Below are positions 1 through 5,125 of a stretch of 5,125 nt of DNA, one piece after another. Made by a program: the position numbers and the translations under genes. The notes under the pieces are model-generated. The model ran no database searches. It was not told where the DNA came from and saw only the letters and a list, made by a program, of their open reading frames with translations. Source of the stretch: Rhodothermia bacterium (GTDB taxonomy: Bacteria; Bacteroidota; Rhodothermia; Balneolales; Natronogracilivirgulaceae); assembly GCA_007122185.1 (NCBI GenBank), contig SKUI01000119.1, positions 1-5,125 on the forward strand, read 5' to 3'. How positions within the stretch are numbered: the stretch's first letter is position 1; every line of letters begins with the position of its first letter.

Positions 1-386
1 AACTGAAACAGATTGGCAGCTCCATCCACGATCACAATCAGTGATACTGTTGCAAATATTCCGACAATATAAGGTTTTGCCTTGTTCAGGACAGTGAAAA
101 AAAACGAAAAAACGACAAGGGCAACGGGCAGGACCGAATAAATGCCGATACAACGGCTGCAAACCGCCAGCGGTATTCCCTGAACAGCGAATGTGCGATC
201 CAGTTGCTGGTGGCAGATCCTCGAGAAAAGAAGCCTCTGCCAGCTCTCATGCCACTCAACAAGGCTGCTGTGGAAAAAAGGCGGGCTCCAGGCAACGACG
301 GCAAAAAACAGCGTTGCAGGCAGTACAACGTAATACAGGAGCGGATGCAATACGGATCTGGAGGAGAGATCTCTGTTCCCGGTCAT
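1..386 (-). CDS. DUF2085 family membrane protein, partial (C-terminus beyond left edge)
   Basis: Reading the minus strand from an ATG at 386-384 gives 128 uninterrupted codons to the window edge, so the C-terminus is missing. The protein has a hydrophobic segment at about residues 18-33, a Cys-His-Gln motif at 58-60 followed by LDRTF, a CSRC motif at 76-79 followed by GIY (81-83), hydrophobic segments at about 82-100 and 107-120, and an Asp-Gly at 121-122. This order (CHQ, then a D/E-R-S/T-F box, then CxRCxGIY, then a membrane-embedded DG) is the signature I know from DUF2085, a family of small membrane proteins of unknown function. The spaced Cys and His residues could bind a metal, which is inference. 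The ATG overlaps the nadC stop as ATGA, so translation is probably coupled to nadC; no separate Shine-Dalgarno is visible. The frame stays open across an A8 run (97-104), which argues against a frameshift. Confidence 0.85.
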   Translation of the reverse strand, partial: MTGNRDLSSRSVLHPLLYYVVLPATLFFAVVAWSPPFFHSSLVEWHESWQRLLFSRICHQQLDRTFAVQGIPLAVCSRCIGIYSVLPVALVVFSFFFTVLNKAKPYIVGIFATVSLIVIVDGAANLFQ

Positions 387-1231
387 TTCAGCAGCAGGGA
401 AATATCCATCGCTTTCACCGAATGGGTGAGCGCACCGGCGGAGATGAAATCCACCCCGGTTCCGGCAATATCACGCAGCCGCTCCAGGGTCACATTCCCG
501 GATGCCTCGGTCAGGAACCGTCCATCCACGCGGCGCACCGCCTCGCGCATTTCGTCAAGCGACATGTTATCGAACATCACATAATCGACGCCCCCGCAAT
601 CAAGCACTTCCTGCAGTTCCGCCTGACTGGTCACTTCAATCTCAATACCAGCTTCAAGACTGTACCGCTCCCTGTAGGAGGCGCACAGATCAATCGCTTT
701 GCCGATGCCGCCTGCCATGCGGATGTGATTCTCCTTGATCAGAAACCGGTCGTCCAGACACATCCTGTGGTTGGTCCCGCCCCCGGCACGCACGGCCAGT
801 TTGTCGAGATGCCGGTGTCCGGGAGCCGTTTTCCTGGTATCGAGGATACGGGTGTTCGTGGATTCAATCTCACGCACGTAGCGGCGCGTCTGTGATGCAA
901 TGCCGCACATGCGCTGCAGGAAATTGAGAAGGGTGCGTTCCGCACTCAGGACAGGTGCCAGGGGGCCGTGCAGCCGGGCAACGACCATGCCGGGCGACAA
1001 CCGGTCTCCATCCTGCAGGGCGGTTTCAAACGTGACTTTCTCACTGACTACGTGCTGTATGAAAGCAGCCAGGCCGATCCCGGCAAGCACCCCTTCCTCC
1101 CGTGATACCAGCATCGCCGAACCGGTTTCACTGCCACTGTAAATGGCATTGGTCGTGATGTCACCGGAACCCATATCCTCCTCGAGTGCCAGGGACACGA
1201 TCCGCTGCACATGTTCAGGCCATTGTTGCAT
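383..1231 (-). CDS. nadC: Quinolinate phosphoribosyltransferase (nicotinate-nucleotide pyrophosphorylase, carboxylating)
   Basis: A 282-residue protein of the usual NadC length. It converts quinolinate and PRPP to nicotinate mononucleotide, CO2 and pyrophosphate, the step where de novo NAD synthesis yields a nucleotide, in the cytoplasm. The N-terminal domain carries ALEEDMGSGDIT (15-26) and AERTLLNFLQRMCGIAS (97-113). The barrel domain carries DTRKTAPG (131-138), AVRAGGGTNHR (146-156), LIKENH (164-169), EIEV (197-200), MFDNM (219-223) and EASGNV (242-247), covering the Arg, Lys, Glu and Asp residues that bind substrates in this family. Small departures from the consensus as I recall it are His139 after PG, Cys158 where Gly is usual, and Thr241 before EASG. 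The ATG lies 17 nt inside the upstream thioesterase gene, with no strong Shine-Dalgarno, so translation probably depends on coupling. nadA and nadB are not in the window. Confidence 0.97.
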   Translation of the reverse strand: MQQWPEHVQRIVSLALEEDMGSGDITTNAIYSGSETGSAMLVSREEGVLAGIGLAAFIQHVVSEKVTFETALQDGDRLSPGMVVARLHGPLAPVLSAERTLLNFLQRMCGIASQTRRYVREIESTNTRILDTRKTAPGHRHLDKLAVRAGGGTNHRMCLDDRFLIKENHIRMAGGIGKAIDLCASYRERYSLEAGIEIEVTSQAELQEVLDCGGVDYVMFDNMSLDEMREAVRRVDGRFLTEASGNVTLERLRDIAGTGVDFISAGALTHSVKAMDISLLLK

Positions 1232-1652
1232 AATCGTGAATTTTTTTCAGGAAAGATTCGGGAACCCGGATGGGCCGGCGCGTGGCCATATCCACAAATA
1301 CCAGCTCCACCTTGCCAAGCACGGATGGCTGCGGGGCGCCGGACGGACGGATATCGTAATACGTGACCAGTTTGACCGTCGGTTCGTCATAAATCAGAAG
1401 CTGCCCGTCCATCAGCTCGTCATAGCGGATGGGACGCTTGAAGCGGATATCCACGCGGGCCACCGGCAACATCACGCCGTCCCGCTCCATCGCGGCATAG
1501 GGAAGGCCGGCAGTGCGGATGAACTCCGTGCGGATTACCTCGAAATACTCCAGGTACCGGCTGTGATAGACCACCCCCATCTTGTCGGTTTCGCTGTACC
1601 GGCTGCGAAGCGTCATGGAATAGGTGAGGATGGGGGATCGGTCCGGGAACAT
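1215..1652 (-). CDS. Acyl-CoA thioesterase, YbgC/4-hydroxybenzoyl-CoA thioesterase hotdog family
   Basis: A 145-residue single hotdog domain. Residues 18-38 carry the YbgC/4HBT signature: R-Y-S-E-T-D-K-M-G-V-V-Y-H, then Y-L-E-Y-F-E. Asp23 of the ETD is the expected catalytic acid, with the VVYH turn beside it. VDIRFKRPIRYDEL (68-80) matches the second conserved stretch. Such enzymes hydrolyse acyl-CoA thioesters to free acid and CoA; the substrate cannot be read from sequence. I place the start at ATG 1652-1650, four nucleotides after the accA stop, because the homologous region begins about 10-15 residues later. A GTG at 1682-1680 would add ten residues and overlap accA by 26 nt. In proteobacteria ybgC sits with tol-pal genes; here it sits between accA and nadC, so a Tol-Pal role is not supported, and a link to fatty-acid or CoA metabolism is an inference from position. 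Confidence 0.9.
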   Translation of the reverse strand: MFPDRSPILTYSMTLRSRYSETDKMGVVYHSRYLEYFEVIRTEFIRTAGLPYAAMERDGVMLPVARVDIRFKRPIRYDELMDGQLLIYDEPTVKLVTYYDIRPSGAPQPSVLGKVELVFVDMATRRPIRVPESFLKKIHDYATMA

Positions 1653-1656
1653 CTGC

Positions 1657-2616
1657 TTATTTTGAGGTATCCTCCCAGGCACCCATGTTCGAATATTTTT
1701 CGATGCGGTGCATTTTCAGTTCTTCGGGAGACATTTTGCACAGGCGGTCCAGGCTTTCGGCAAGCTGGTCATGCATGGCTTTGGCCGCAGCGGCATAATC
1801 GCGATGCGCCCCGCCCAGGGGTTCTTTGATGATGCCGTCGATGACCTTCAGCTTGATCAGGTCCTGGGCACTTAGTTTCAGCGCACGGGCAGCCTGTTCC
1901 TTGTAATCCCAGTTTTTCCAAAGGATGGAAGAGCAGGACTCCGGCGAGATGACCGAATACCATGTGTTTTCCATCATATACACTTCATTGCCCATGCCAA
2001 TGCCGAGCGCACCTCCGCTGGCTCCTTCGCCGATCACGATAGTGACGATCGGCACTTCCAGAAGGGCCATTTCGCGGAGGTTTCGGGCAATGGCCTCCGC
2101 CTGGCCGCGTTCTTCTGCTTCCAGGCCCGGAAATGCACCCGGGGTATCCAGCATGGTGATGACCGGAACGCCAAACTTCTCGGCCGTTTTCATGAGGCGC
2201 ATCGCCTTGCGGTATCCATCCGGGTTGGGCATGCCGAAATTGCGGTACTTGCGGCTTTTGGTATCGCGGCCTTTCTGATGCCCGATTACCATGACAGAAC
2301 GGCCCTCAAAGGTGGCAAATCCACCGACAATGGCCTTGTCGTCACTGAAACTGCGGTCCCCATGAAGCTCCACAAAGTTCTCCATGATGTTGTACACGTA
2401 GTCCAGTGTGTAGGGCCGGTCGGGATGGCGGGCCAGCTGCACCCGCTGCCAATGGGTCAGGTTTGAGAAAATGGACGCCCTGAGCTCCTCCACACGCTCA
2501 CGCAACCGCGTGATTTCAGGCAACAGCACGTTGTCATCGGTAATATTCAGCTCACTGAGCTCGGAGATCTTCTTTTCCAGCTCAATGATCGGTTTTTCGA
2601 AATCAAGATAATTCAT
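1657..2616 (-). CDS. accA: Acetyl-CoA carboxylase carboxyltransferase subunit alpha
   Basis: A 319-residue protein matching AccA over its full length. With AccD it forms the carboxyltransferase that moves CO2 from biotin on AccB to acetyl-CoA, giving malonyl-CoA for fatty-acid synthesis. The N-terminus has [17 protein letters not shown] (4-20) and a charged helical stretch to about 50. The core carries [12 protein letters not shown] (62-73), [10 protein letters not shown] (83-93), GHQKGRD (112-118), [18 protein letters not shown] (125-142), LDTPGAFPG (156-164) with [14 protein letters not shown] (167-180), and [12 protein letters not shown] (196-207), which forms the oxyanion-type glycine loops of the crotonase-like fold. 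[11 protein letters not shown] (224-234) follows. The start at ATG 2616-2614 gives the expected N-terminus. A 70-bp gap separates it from the upstream glycosyltransferase, and I see no convincing promoter or terminator there. accD is not in the window, as is common when accA and accD are unlinked. Confidence 0.97.
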   Translation of the reverse strand: MNYLDFEKPIIELEKKISELSELNITDDNVLLPEITRLRERVEELRASIFSNLTHWQRVQLARHPDRPYTLDYVYNIMENFVELHGDRSFSDDKAIVGGFATFEGRSVMVIGHQKGRDTKSRKYRNFGMPNPDGYRKAMRLMKTAEKFGVPVITMLDTPGAFPGLEAEERGQAEAIARNLREMALLEVPIVTIVIGEGASGGALGIGMGNEVYMMENTWYSVISPESCSSILWKNWDYKEQAARALKLSAQDLIKLKVIDGIIKEPLGGAHRDYAAAAKAMHDQLAESLDRLCKMSPEELKMHRIEKYSNMGAWEDTSK

Positions 2617-2686
2617 ACGTCTGTATCACTCATGTGTCATTTCGGACCGGTGCATCCACAGTCTTGCCGGAAGCCGGATCCATCCG

Positions 2687-3436
2687 CTAAAGGACGCCAA
2701 ATATACTGCGAATTTTAAGAACCCAAACCATCCATACGGCCTCAAAAACAATCTTTTTTGACATTTTCGAGACTCCTTCCGTTCGTTCGCGGAAGATGAT
2801 GGAGGTCTCTTTCAGGGAAAATCCGGCTTTATATGCACGGAAATGTACTTCAATCTGAAACGAATATCCATTCGATCTGATCTTGTTTAAATCTATTTTT
2901 TCCAGGACTTTGCGGGCAATGCACTTGAAACCGGCCGTGGTGTCGTAGACCGGCAGTCCCGTTATGACCCGGGCGTACAGGTTGGCCGTATAGGAAAGTA
3001 TCAGCCGCGAGAGCGGCCAGTTGATGATGCTGATGCCTTTGATGTAGCGCGAACCGATGGCCACGTCGCAGTTCCCCTCTTTGACTTCGCGAATCAGCCT
3101 CGGGACATCATCCGGATCGTGGGAAAAATCGGCATCCATCTCACATATGTACTGATAGGTCCGCTCCAGCGCATAGTGGAAACCCGTTACATAAGCGGTG
3201 CCCAGCCCCAGCTTGCCGGAACGCTCAATCAGATGGACCCGGTCACCGTATTTTTCCTGCAACTGCTTCACCGATGCCGCAGTCCCGTCCGGTGAACCGT
3301 CATCCACGACCAGTATATCCACCGGTTCCTCCAGTCCAAGCAGATGGGGGATGAGTTTGACGATATTCTCCGCTTCATTATATGTGGGAATGATAATCAG
3401 GGTGTCCCTGCCCTGTGATTCCTTTTGCTGACTCAT
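2687..3436 (-). CDS. GT2 polyprenol-phosphate mannose synthase-like glycosyltransferase (DPM1/Ppm1 type)
   Basis: A 249-residue GT-A glycosyltransferase without the C-terminal membrane domain found in larger relatives. Family members transfer mannose (or glucose) from GDP- or UDP-sugar to polyprenyl phosphate at the cytoplasmic membrane face, making a lipid-linked donor for glycosylation outside the cytoplasm. IIIPTYNEAENI (14-25) and VVDDGSPDGTA (43-53) form the nucleotide-sugar pocket. DADFSHDP (101-108) is the metal-binding DxD region, GSRY (128-131) and TTAGFKC (166-172) follow, and RERTEGVSKMS (216-226) is the C-terminal basic motif of DPM-type enzymes. Mannose is the likeliest sugar, but sequence alone does not settle it. 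The ATG is 2 nt after the stop of the upstream glycosylphosphotransferase, with a purine-rich Shine-Dalgarno inside that gene, so both are probably made together for envelope glycan or glycoprotein synthesis. Confidence 0.93.
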   Translation of the reverse strand: MSQQKESQGRDTLIIIPTYNEAENIVKLIPHLLGLEEPVDILVVDDGSPDGTAASVKQLQEKYGDRVHLIERSGKLGLGTAYVTGFHYALERTYQYICEMDADFSHDPDDVPRLIREVKEGNCDVAIGSRYIKGISIINWPLSRLILSYTANLYARVITGLPVYDTTAGFKCIARKVLEKIDLNKIRSNGYSFQIEVHFRAYKAGFSLKETSIIFRERTEGVSKMSKKIVFEAVWMVWVLKIRSIFGVL

Positions 3437-3438
3437 GC

Positions 3439-4854
3439 CTATTGTCCCTTTCCTTTTATTACGGTCATAATGGTGTTGATCAGGATCTTGAAATCCATTT
3501 TCAGCGATATGTTCTCAACATAGAACAGATCGTATTTCGTCTTTTCCTTCACATCTTCCAGGTTTTCGTCGTATTTCCACTTGACCTGCGCCCATCCTGT
3601 GATGCCCGGCCTCACCCGTAATCGCCTGGAGTAGAGCGGTATCTTCTTTTTAAATTGTTCCACAAAATACGGTCTTTCCGGACGAGGCCCAACCAGGCTC
3701 ATGTCCCCCTTCAGCACATTGAAGAATTGGGGCAGTTCATCCAGCCGTAGCTTGCGCAGCCAGTAGCCGACCGGTGTGATCCTGGGATCGTTATCGGTGG
3801 CCCAGACCGGTCCGCTTTCCTTTTCCGCATCTACGAACATGGTCCGGAATTTGTACATGGTAAAGTTCCTGTCGTATTTGCCGACACGTTTCTGCCGGAA
3901 AATGGCCGGGCCCTGAGAGGTTGTGCGGATGAGCAGGGTGATGATCAGCATCAACGGAATGGTCGGGATCAGTATCAGCAGCGACAGGACAATATCCATC
4001 AGGCGCTTGATGAACTTTTCCCACGTGGGCATCGGGTCCGGCATCACATCGATCAGCGGCAACCCGAAGATCTGATTGGTCTGGTTGAGCCCGGTGATCA
4101 TCTGGTGGAAATCGGGCAGGATCTTGACCGATACGTCTGGTATGTCGATTTGATCCAGAATGGTGATCAGATTATCCCGCTCATCCTGCTCCAGCGCTAC
4201 GATAACCTCCTGCACCTTGTGATCCAGTATCAGCTCCTTTATCTCGTCGATCGATCCGATGACCATCTCCCTGTCCACTCTGATCTCATCGGGGCCCACC
4301 CCGTTAAGGCGCAGGAAACCGATCACATTCATTCCGGAGGTGCGATGACGGTTCAGGTTTTCATGGACGGATTGTGCGGCCGGGCCGGTACCGACGATGA
4401 ACGCGCGGTGCAGCCCTTCGCCCCGAATGGCGCGATGTTTCTGTATGGTCCGAAGGATGAATCTGCTGGTGGATACGCATCCCAGTACAACAAGCCAGTA
4501 GGTCAGCGTGACCCATTTTGCCTGATGGAGATTGTCCGAGGTCCATCCGAGCGCATCAATAAACAGCACAAAAAAGAGGATAAGCGTGCCAATGATACTG
4601 ATTTTCGCTACACGAATGATTTCGTCAAAGCGTGAAATAAGGTAGAGATGGCGGTACAGCCCGAATACGCCAAAGATGGCAATCCAGAAGATGGAGATCA
4701 CAACACCGGGTGCAAACAGGCTGTAAGGGCCGATCCCGGTGGGGGCGCTCATCCATCCCAGCTCAAACCGGATGTAGTAGAAGATGTACCATGCCAGTAT
4801 CAGAAATATGAAATCACTGATGATGGTGCTTATTATTTCCCTGGCTTTGTCCAA
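3439..4854 (-). CDS. Polyprenyl-phosphate sugar-phosphate transferase (WbaP/WcaJ-type polyprenyl glycosylphosphotransferase)
   Basis: A 471-residue initiating enzyme for exopolysaccharide, capsule or O-antigen synthesis. It transfers a sugar-1-phosphate from a nucleotide sugar to undecaprenyl phosphate at the inner membrane. Four N-terminal membrane segments lie at about 12-30, 48-68, 84-103 and 115-135. A Rossmann-like domain follows with GTGPAA (155-160). The C-terminal bacterial sugar transferase domain has [11 protein letters not shown] (281-291) leading into a Pro-containing re-entrant membrane helix (to about 309), [10 protein letters not shown] (335-344), [25 protein letters not shown] (369-393) and [10 protein letters not shown] (415-424). 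Asp372-Glu373 match the catalytic Asp-Glu dyad known from PglC. The length is typical for the long WbaP-like form. The start is TTG at 4854-4852: no ATG or GTG occurs in frame between the upstream TAA (4953-4951) and this codon, and the first ATG inside (codon 35) would cut off the first membrane helix. The sugar (glucose, galactose or other) is unresolved. Confidence 0.94.
   Translation of the reverse strand: MDKAREIISTIISDFIFLILAWYIFYYIRFELGWMSAPTGIGPYSLFAPGVVISIFWIAIFGVFGLYRHLYLISRFDEIIRVAKISIIGTLILFFVLFIDALGWTSDNLHQAKWVTLTYWLVVLGCVSTSRFILRTIQKHRAIRGEGLHRAFIVGTGPAAQSVHENLNRHRTSGMNVIGFLRLNGVGPDEIRVDREMVIGSIDEIKELILDHKVQEVIVALEQDERDNLITILDQIDIPDVSVKILPDFHQMITGLNQTNQIFGLPLIDVMPDPMPTWEKFIKRLMDIVLSLLILIPTIPLMLIITLLIRTTSQGPAIFRQKRVGKYDRNFTMYKFRTMFVDAEKESGPVWATDNDPRITPVGYWLRKLRLDELPQFFNVLKGDMSLVGPRPERPYFVEQFKKKIPLYSRRLRVRPGITGWAQVKWKYDENLEDVKEKTKYDLFYVENISLKMDFKILINTIMTVIKGKGQ
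3445..3454 (-). promoter_or_regulatory. Ribosome binding site of the DPM-like glycosyltransferase
   Basis: On the minus strand this reads AGGAAAGGGA, ending 8 nt before the ATG at 3436. It lies in the last codons of the upstream gene and explains start choice at 3436. It is the clearest Shine-Dalgarno-like site in the window; the other genes have weak or no such sites. Confidence 0.5.
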
Positions 4855-4941
4855 ATCAATAGCTTTAGAAATTGTATTTGCAGGAGTTACTGCAGCGAAT
4901 GCGGTAGCAATGTTATCCCGGACAACAAAAAAAGAGGAATC

Positions 4942-4955
4942 GGTTACGGGTTACG
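4942..4955. repeat. Perfect 7-bp tandem repeat (GGTTACG twice)
   Basis: GGTTACG occurs at 4942-4948 and again directly at 4949-4955. It lies just downstream of the predicted minus-strand transcription start, where a repressor site would be effective. A tandem heptamer this short can arise by chance, so an operator role is only a suggestion. Confidence 0.3.
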
Positions 4956-4965
4956 TCGGCGACTC

Positions 4966-4994
4966 GTTATATTTGAGCTTCATTACAGTCACAA
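4966..4994 (-). promoter_or_regulatory. Putative sigma70-like promoter for the minus-strand gene cluster
   Basis: On the minus strand a -35-like TTGTGA (4994-4989, 4 of 6 to TTGACA) is followed after exactly 17 bp by a -10-like TATAAC (4971-4966, 5 of 6 to TATAAT). It would start a transcript near 4960, leaving a leader of roughly 105 nt before the TTG at 4854. Spacing and position fit well, but this rests on motif matching alone. Confidence 0.4.
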
Positions 4995-5020
4995 ATACTT
5001 CAGCAACCGTACAATATAAC

Positions 5021-5125
5021 GTGTTCCGGCTCATAAAAGAAACGTCGAAAGGCAAAGCCCGCCGGGGGGAAATGCTCACCGGCCACGGCACCATTCCCAC
5101 GCCGATCTTCATGCCTGTTGGAACG
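5021..5125 (+). CDS. tgt: tRNA-guanine(34) transglycosylase, N-terminal fragment (runs off right edge)
   Basis: From GTG at 5021 the plus strand encodes 35 residues in frame to the window end. KGKARRGEM (residues 10-18) and [16 protein letters not shown] (20-35) match the conserved Tgt N-terminus, where an Ala-Arg-x-Gly box and the TPxFMPVGT strand open the TIM barrel. Tgt swaps guanine 34 of GUN-anticodon tRNAs for preQ1 in the queuosine pathway. The catalytic Asp residues and zinc site lie beyond the window. GTG gives an N-terminus of the usual length (MFRLIKET... before the ARRG box). The frame is open upstream, with a TTG at 4973 as an alternative, but the family does not need those extra 16 residues and they would run through the promoter region. 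No Shine-Dalgarno is apparent. The gene is divergent from the minus-strand cluster and probably functionally separate from it. Confidence 0.87.
   Translation, partial: MFRLIKETSKGKARRGEMLTGHGTIPTPIFMPVGT

Larger units (their letters stand above)
4855..5020. other. Divergent intergenic region between the glycosylphosphotransferase gene and tgt
   Basis: These 166 bp separate two divergently read starts and must carry control for both if each is transcribed locally. They hold a sigma70-like promoter on the minus strand, a 7-bp tandem repeat, a T7 tract on the minus strand (4933-4927) without a hairpin, and a short TGCAG/CTGCA inverted repeat (4879-4894) in the minus-strand leader. I see no tRNA, riboswitch or terminator. 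Confidence 0.6.

Noticed and set aside
94..112. A-rich run suggesting a frameshift or slippage site
   Set aside because: The DUF2085 frame continues through it and keeps membrane-like composition and the downstream DG motif, so no frameshift is needed.
86..328. Minus-strand open frame of 80 codons
   Set aside because: It shares the strand of the DUF2085 gene but in another frame; the DUF2085 frame carries the conserved motifs.
191..895. Long plus-strand open frame of 234 codons
   Set aside because: It lies antisense to nadC and the DUF2085 gene, shows no recognisable domain, and both minus-strand genes are strongly supported.
1143..1829. Plus-strand open frame of 228 codons
   Set aside because: It is antisense to the thioesterase and the end of accA and has a composition typical of a shadow frame.
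2667..2686. Short inverted repeats (CCGG-AAG-CCGG, CGGAT-CC-ATCCG) after the glycosyltransferase stop
   Set aside because: Stems are only 4-5 bp with tiny loops and no T-tract follows on the minus strand, so this is not a credible intrinsic terminator.
4105..4635. Plus-strand open frame of 176 codons
   Set aside because: It is antisense to the membrane and Rossmann domains of the glycosylphosphotransferase and has no recognisable motif.
4879..4894. TGCAG/CTGCA inverted repeat in the leader of the glycosylphosphotransferase
   Set aside because: A 5-bp stem with a 6-nt loop is expected by chance at this length, and there is no further structure supporting a riboswitch.
4648..5019. Plus-strand open frame of 123 codons ending just before tgt
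   Set aside because: Most of it is antisense to the first helices of the glycosylphosphotransferase, the rest runs through the divergent promoter region, and it shows no family motif.

Overview
The window holds a compact block of conserved housekeeping and envelope genes at roughly 50% G+C. Five complete genes and one edge-truncated gene lie on the minus strand, and the first codons of a divergent gene lie on the plus strand at the right edge. Protein style (a polyprenyl glycosylphosphotransferase next to a soluble DPM-type glycosyltransferase, stand-alone AccA, a small DUF2085 membrane protein) and the scarcity of good Shine-Dalgarno sites suggest a Gram-negative bacterium of the Bacteroidota/Balneolota/Rhodothermota kind. 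This is inferred from style; no marker in the window proves it.

Layout from the right edge, following transcription: 5021-5125 (+) is the N-terminus of tRNA-guanine transglycosylase (tgt), running off the window. A 166-bp divergent spacer (4855-5020) carries a plausible minus-strand sigma70-like promoter and a 7-bp tandem repeat. On the minus strand follow a WbaP/WcaJ-type polyprenyl-phosphate sugar-phosphate transferase (4854-3439, TTG start), a GT2 polyprenol-phosphate mannose synthase-like enzyme (3436-2687, 2 nt downstream), a 70-bp gap, accA (2616-1657), a YbgC-type hotdog thioesterase (1652-1215, 4 nt downstream), nadC (1231-383, overlapping 17 nt) and a DUF2085 membrane protein (386-1, ATGA overlap with nadC, C-terminus outside the window).

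The tight spacing argues for one polycistronic unit, perhaps with a break at the 70-bp gap before accA. The first two genes load sugars onto a polyprenyl phosphate carrier for envelope glycans. The next two act on acyl-CoA and malonyl-CoA chemistry. nadC makes the NAD precursor nicotinate mononucleotide. The last gene is an uncharacterised membrane protein with a Cys/His motif. The edge genes tgt and DUF2085 are easily missed because neither has both ends in the window. I see no mobile element, CRISPR array, RNA gene or clearly new multi-gene system. The least understood item is the DUF2085 gene coupled to nadC.
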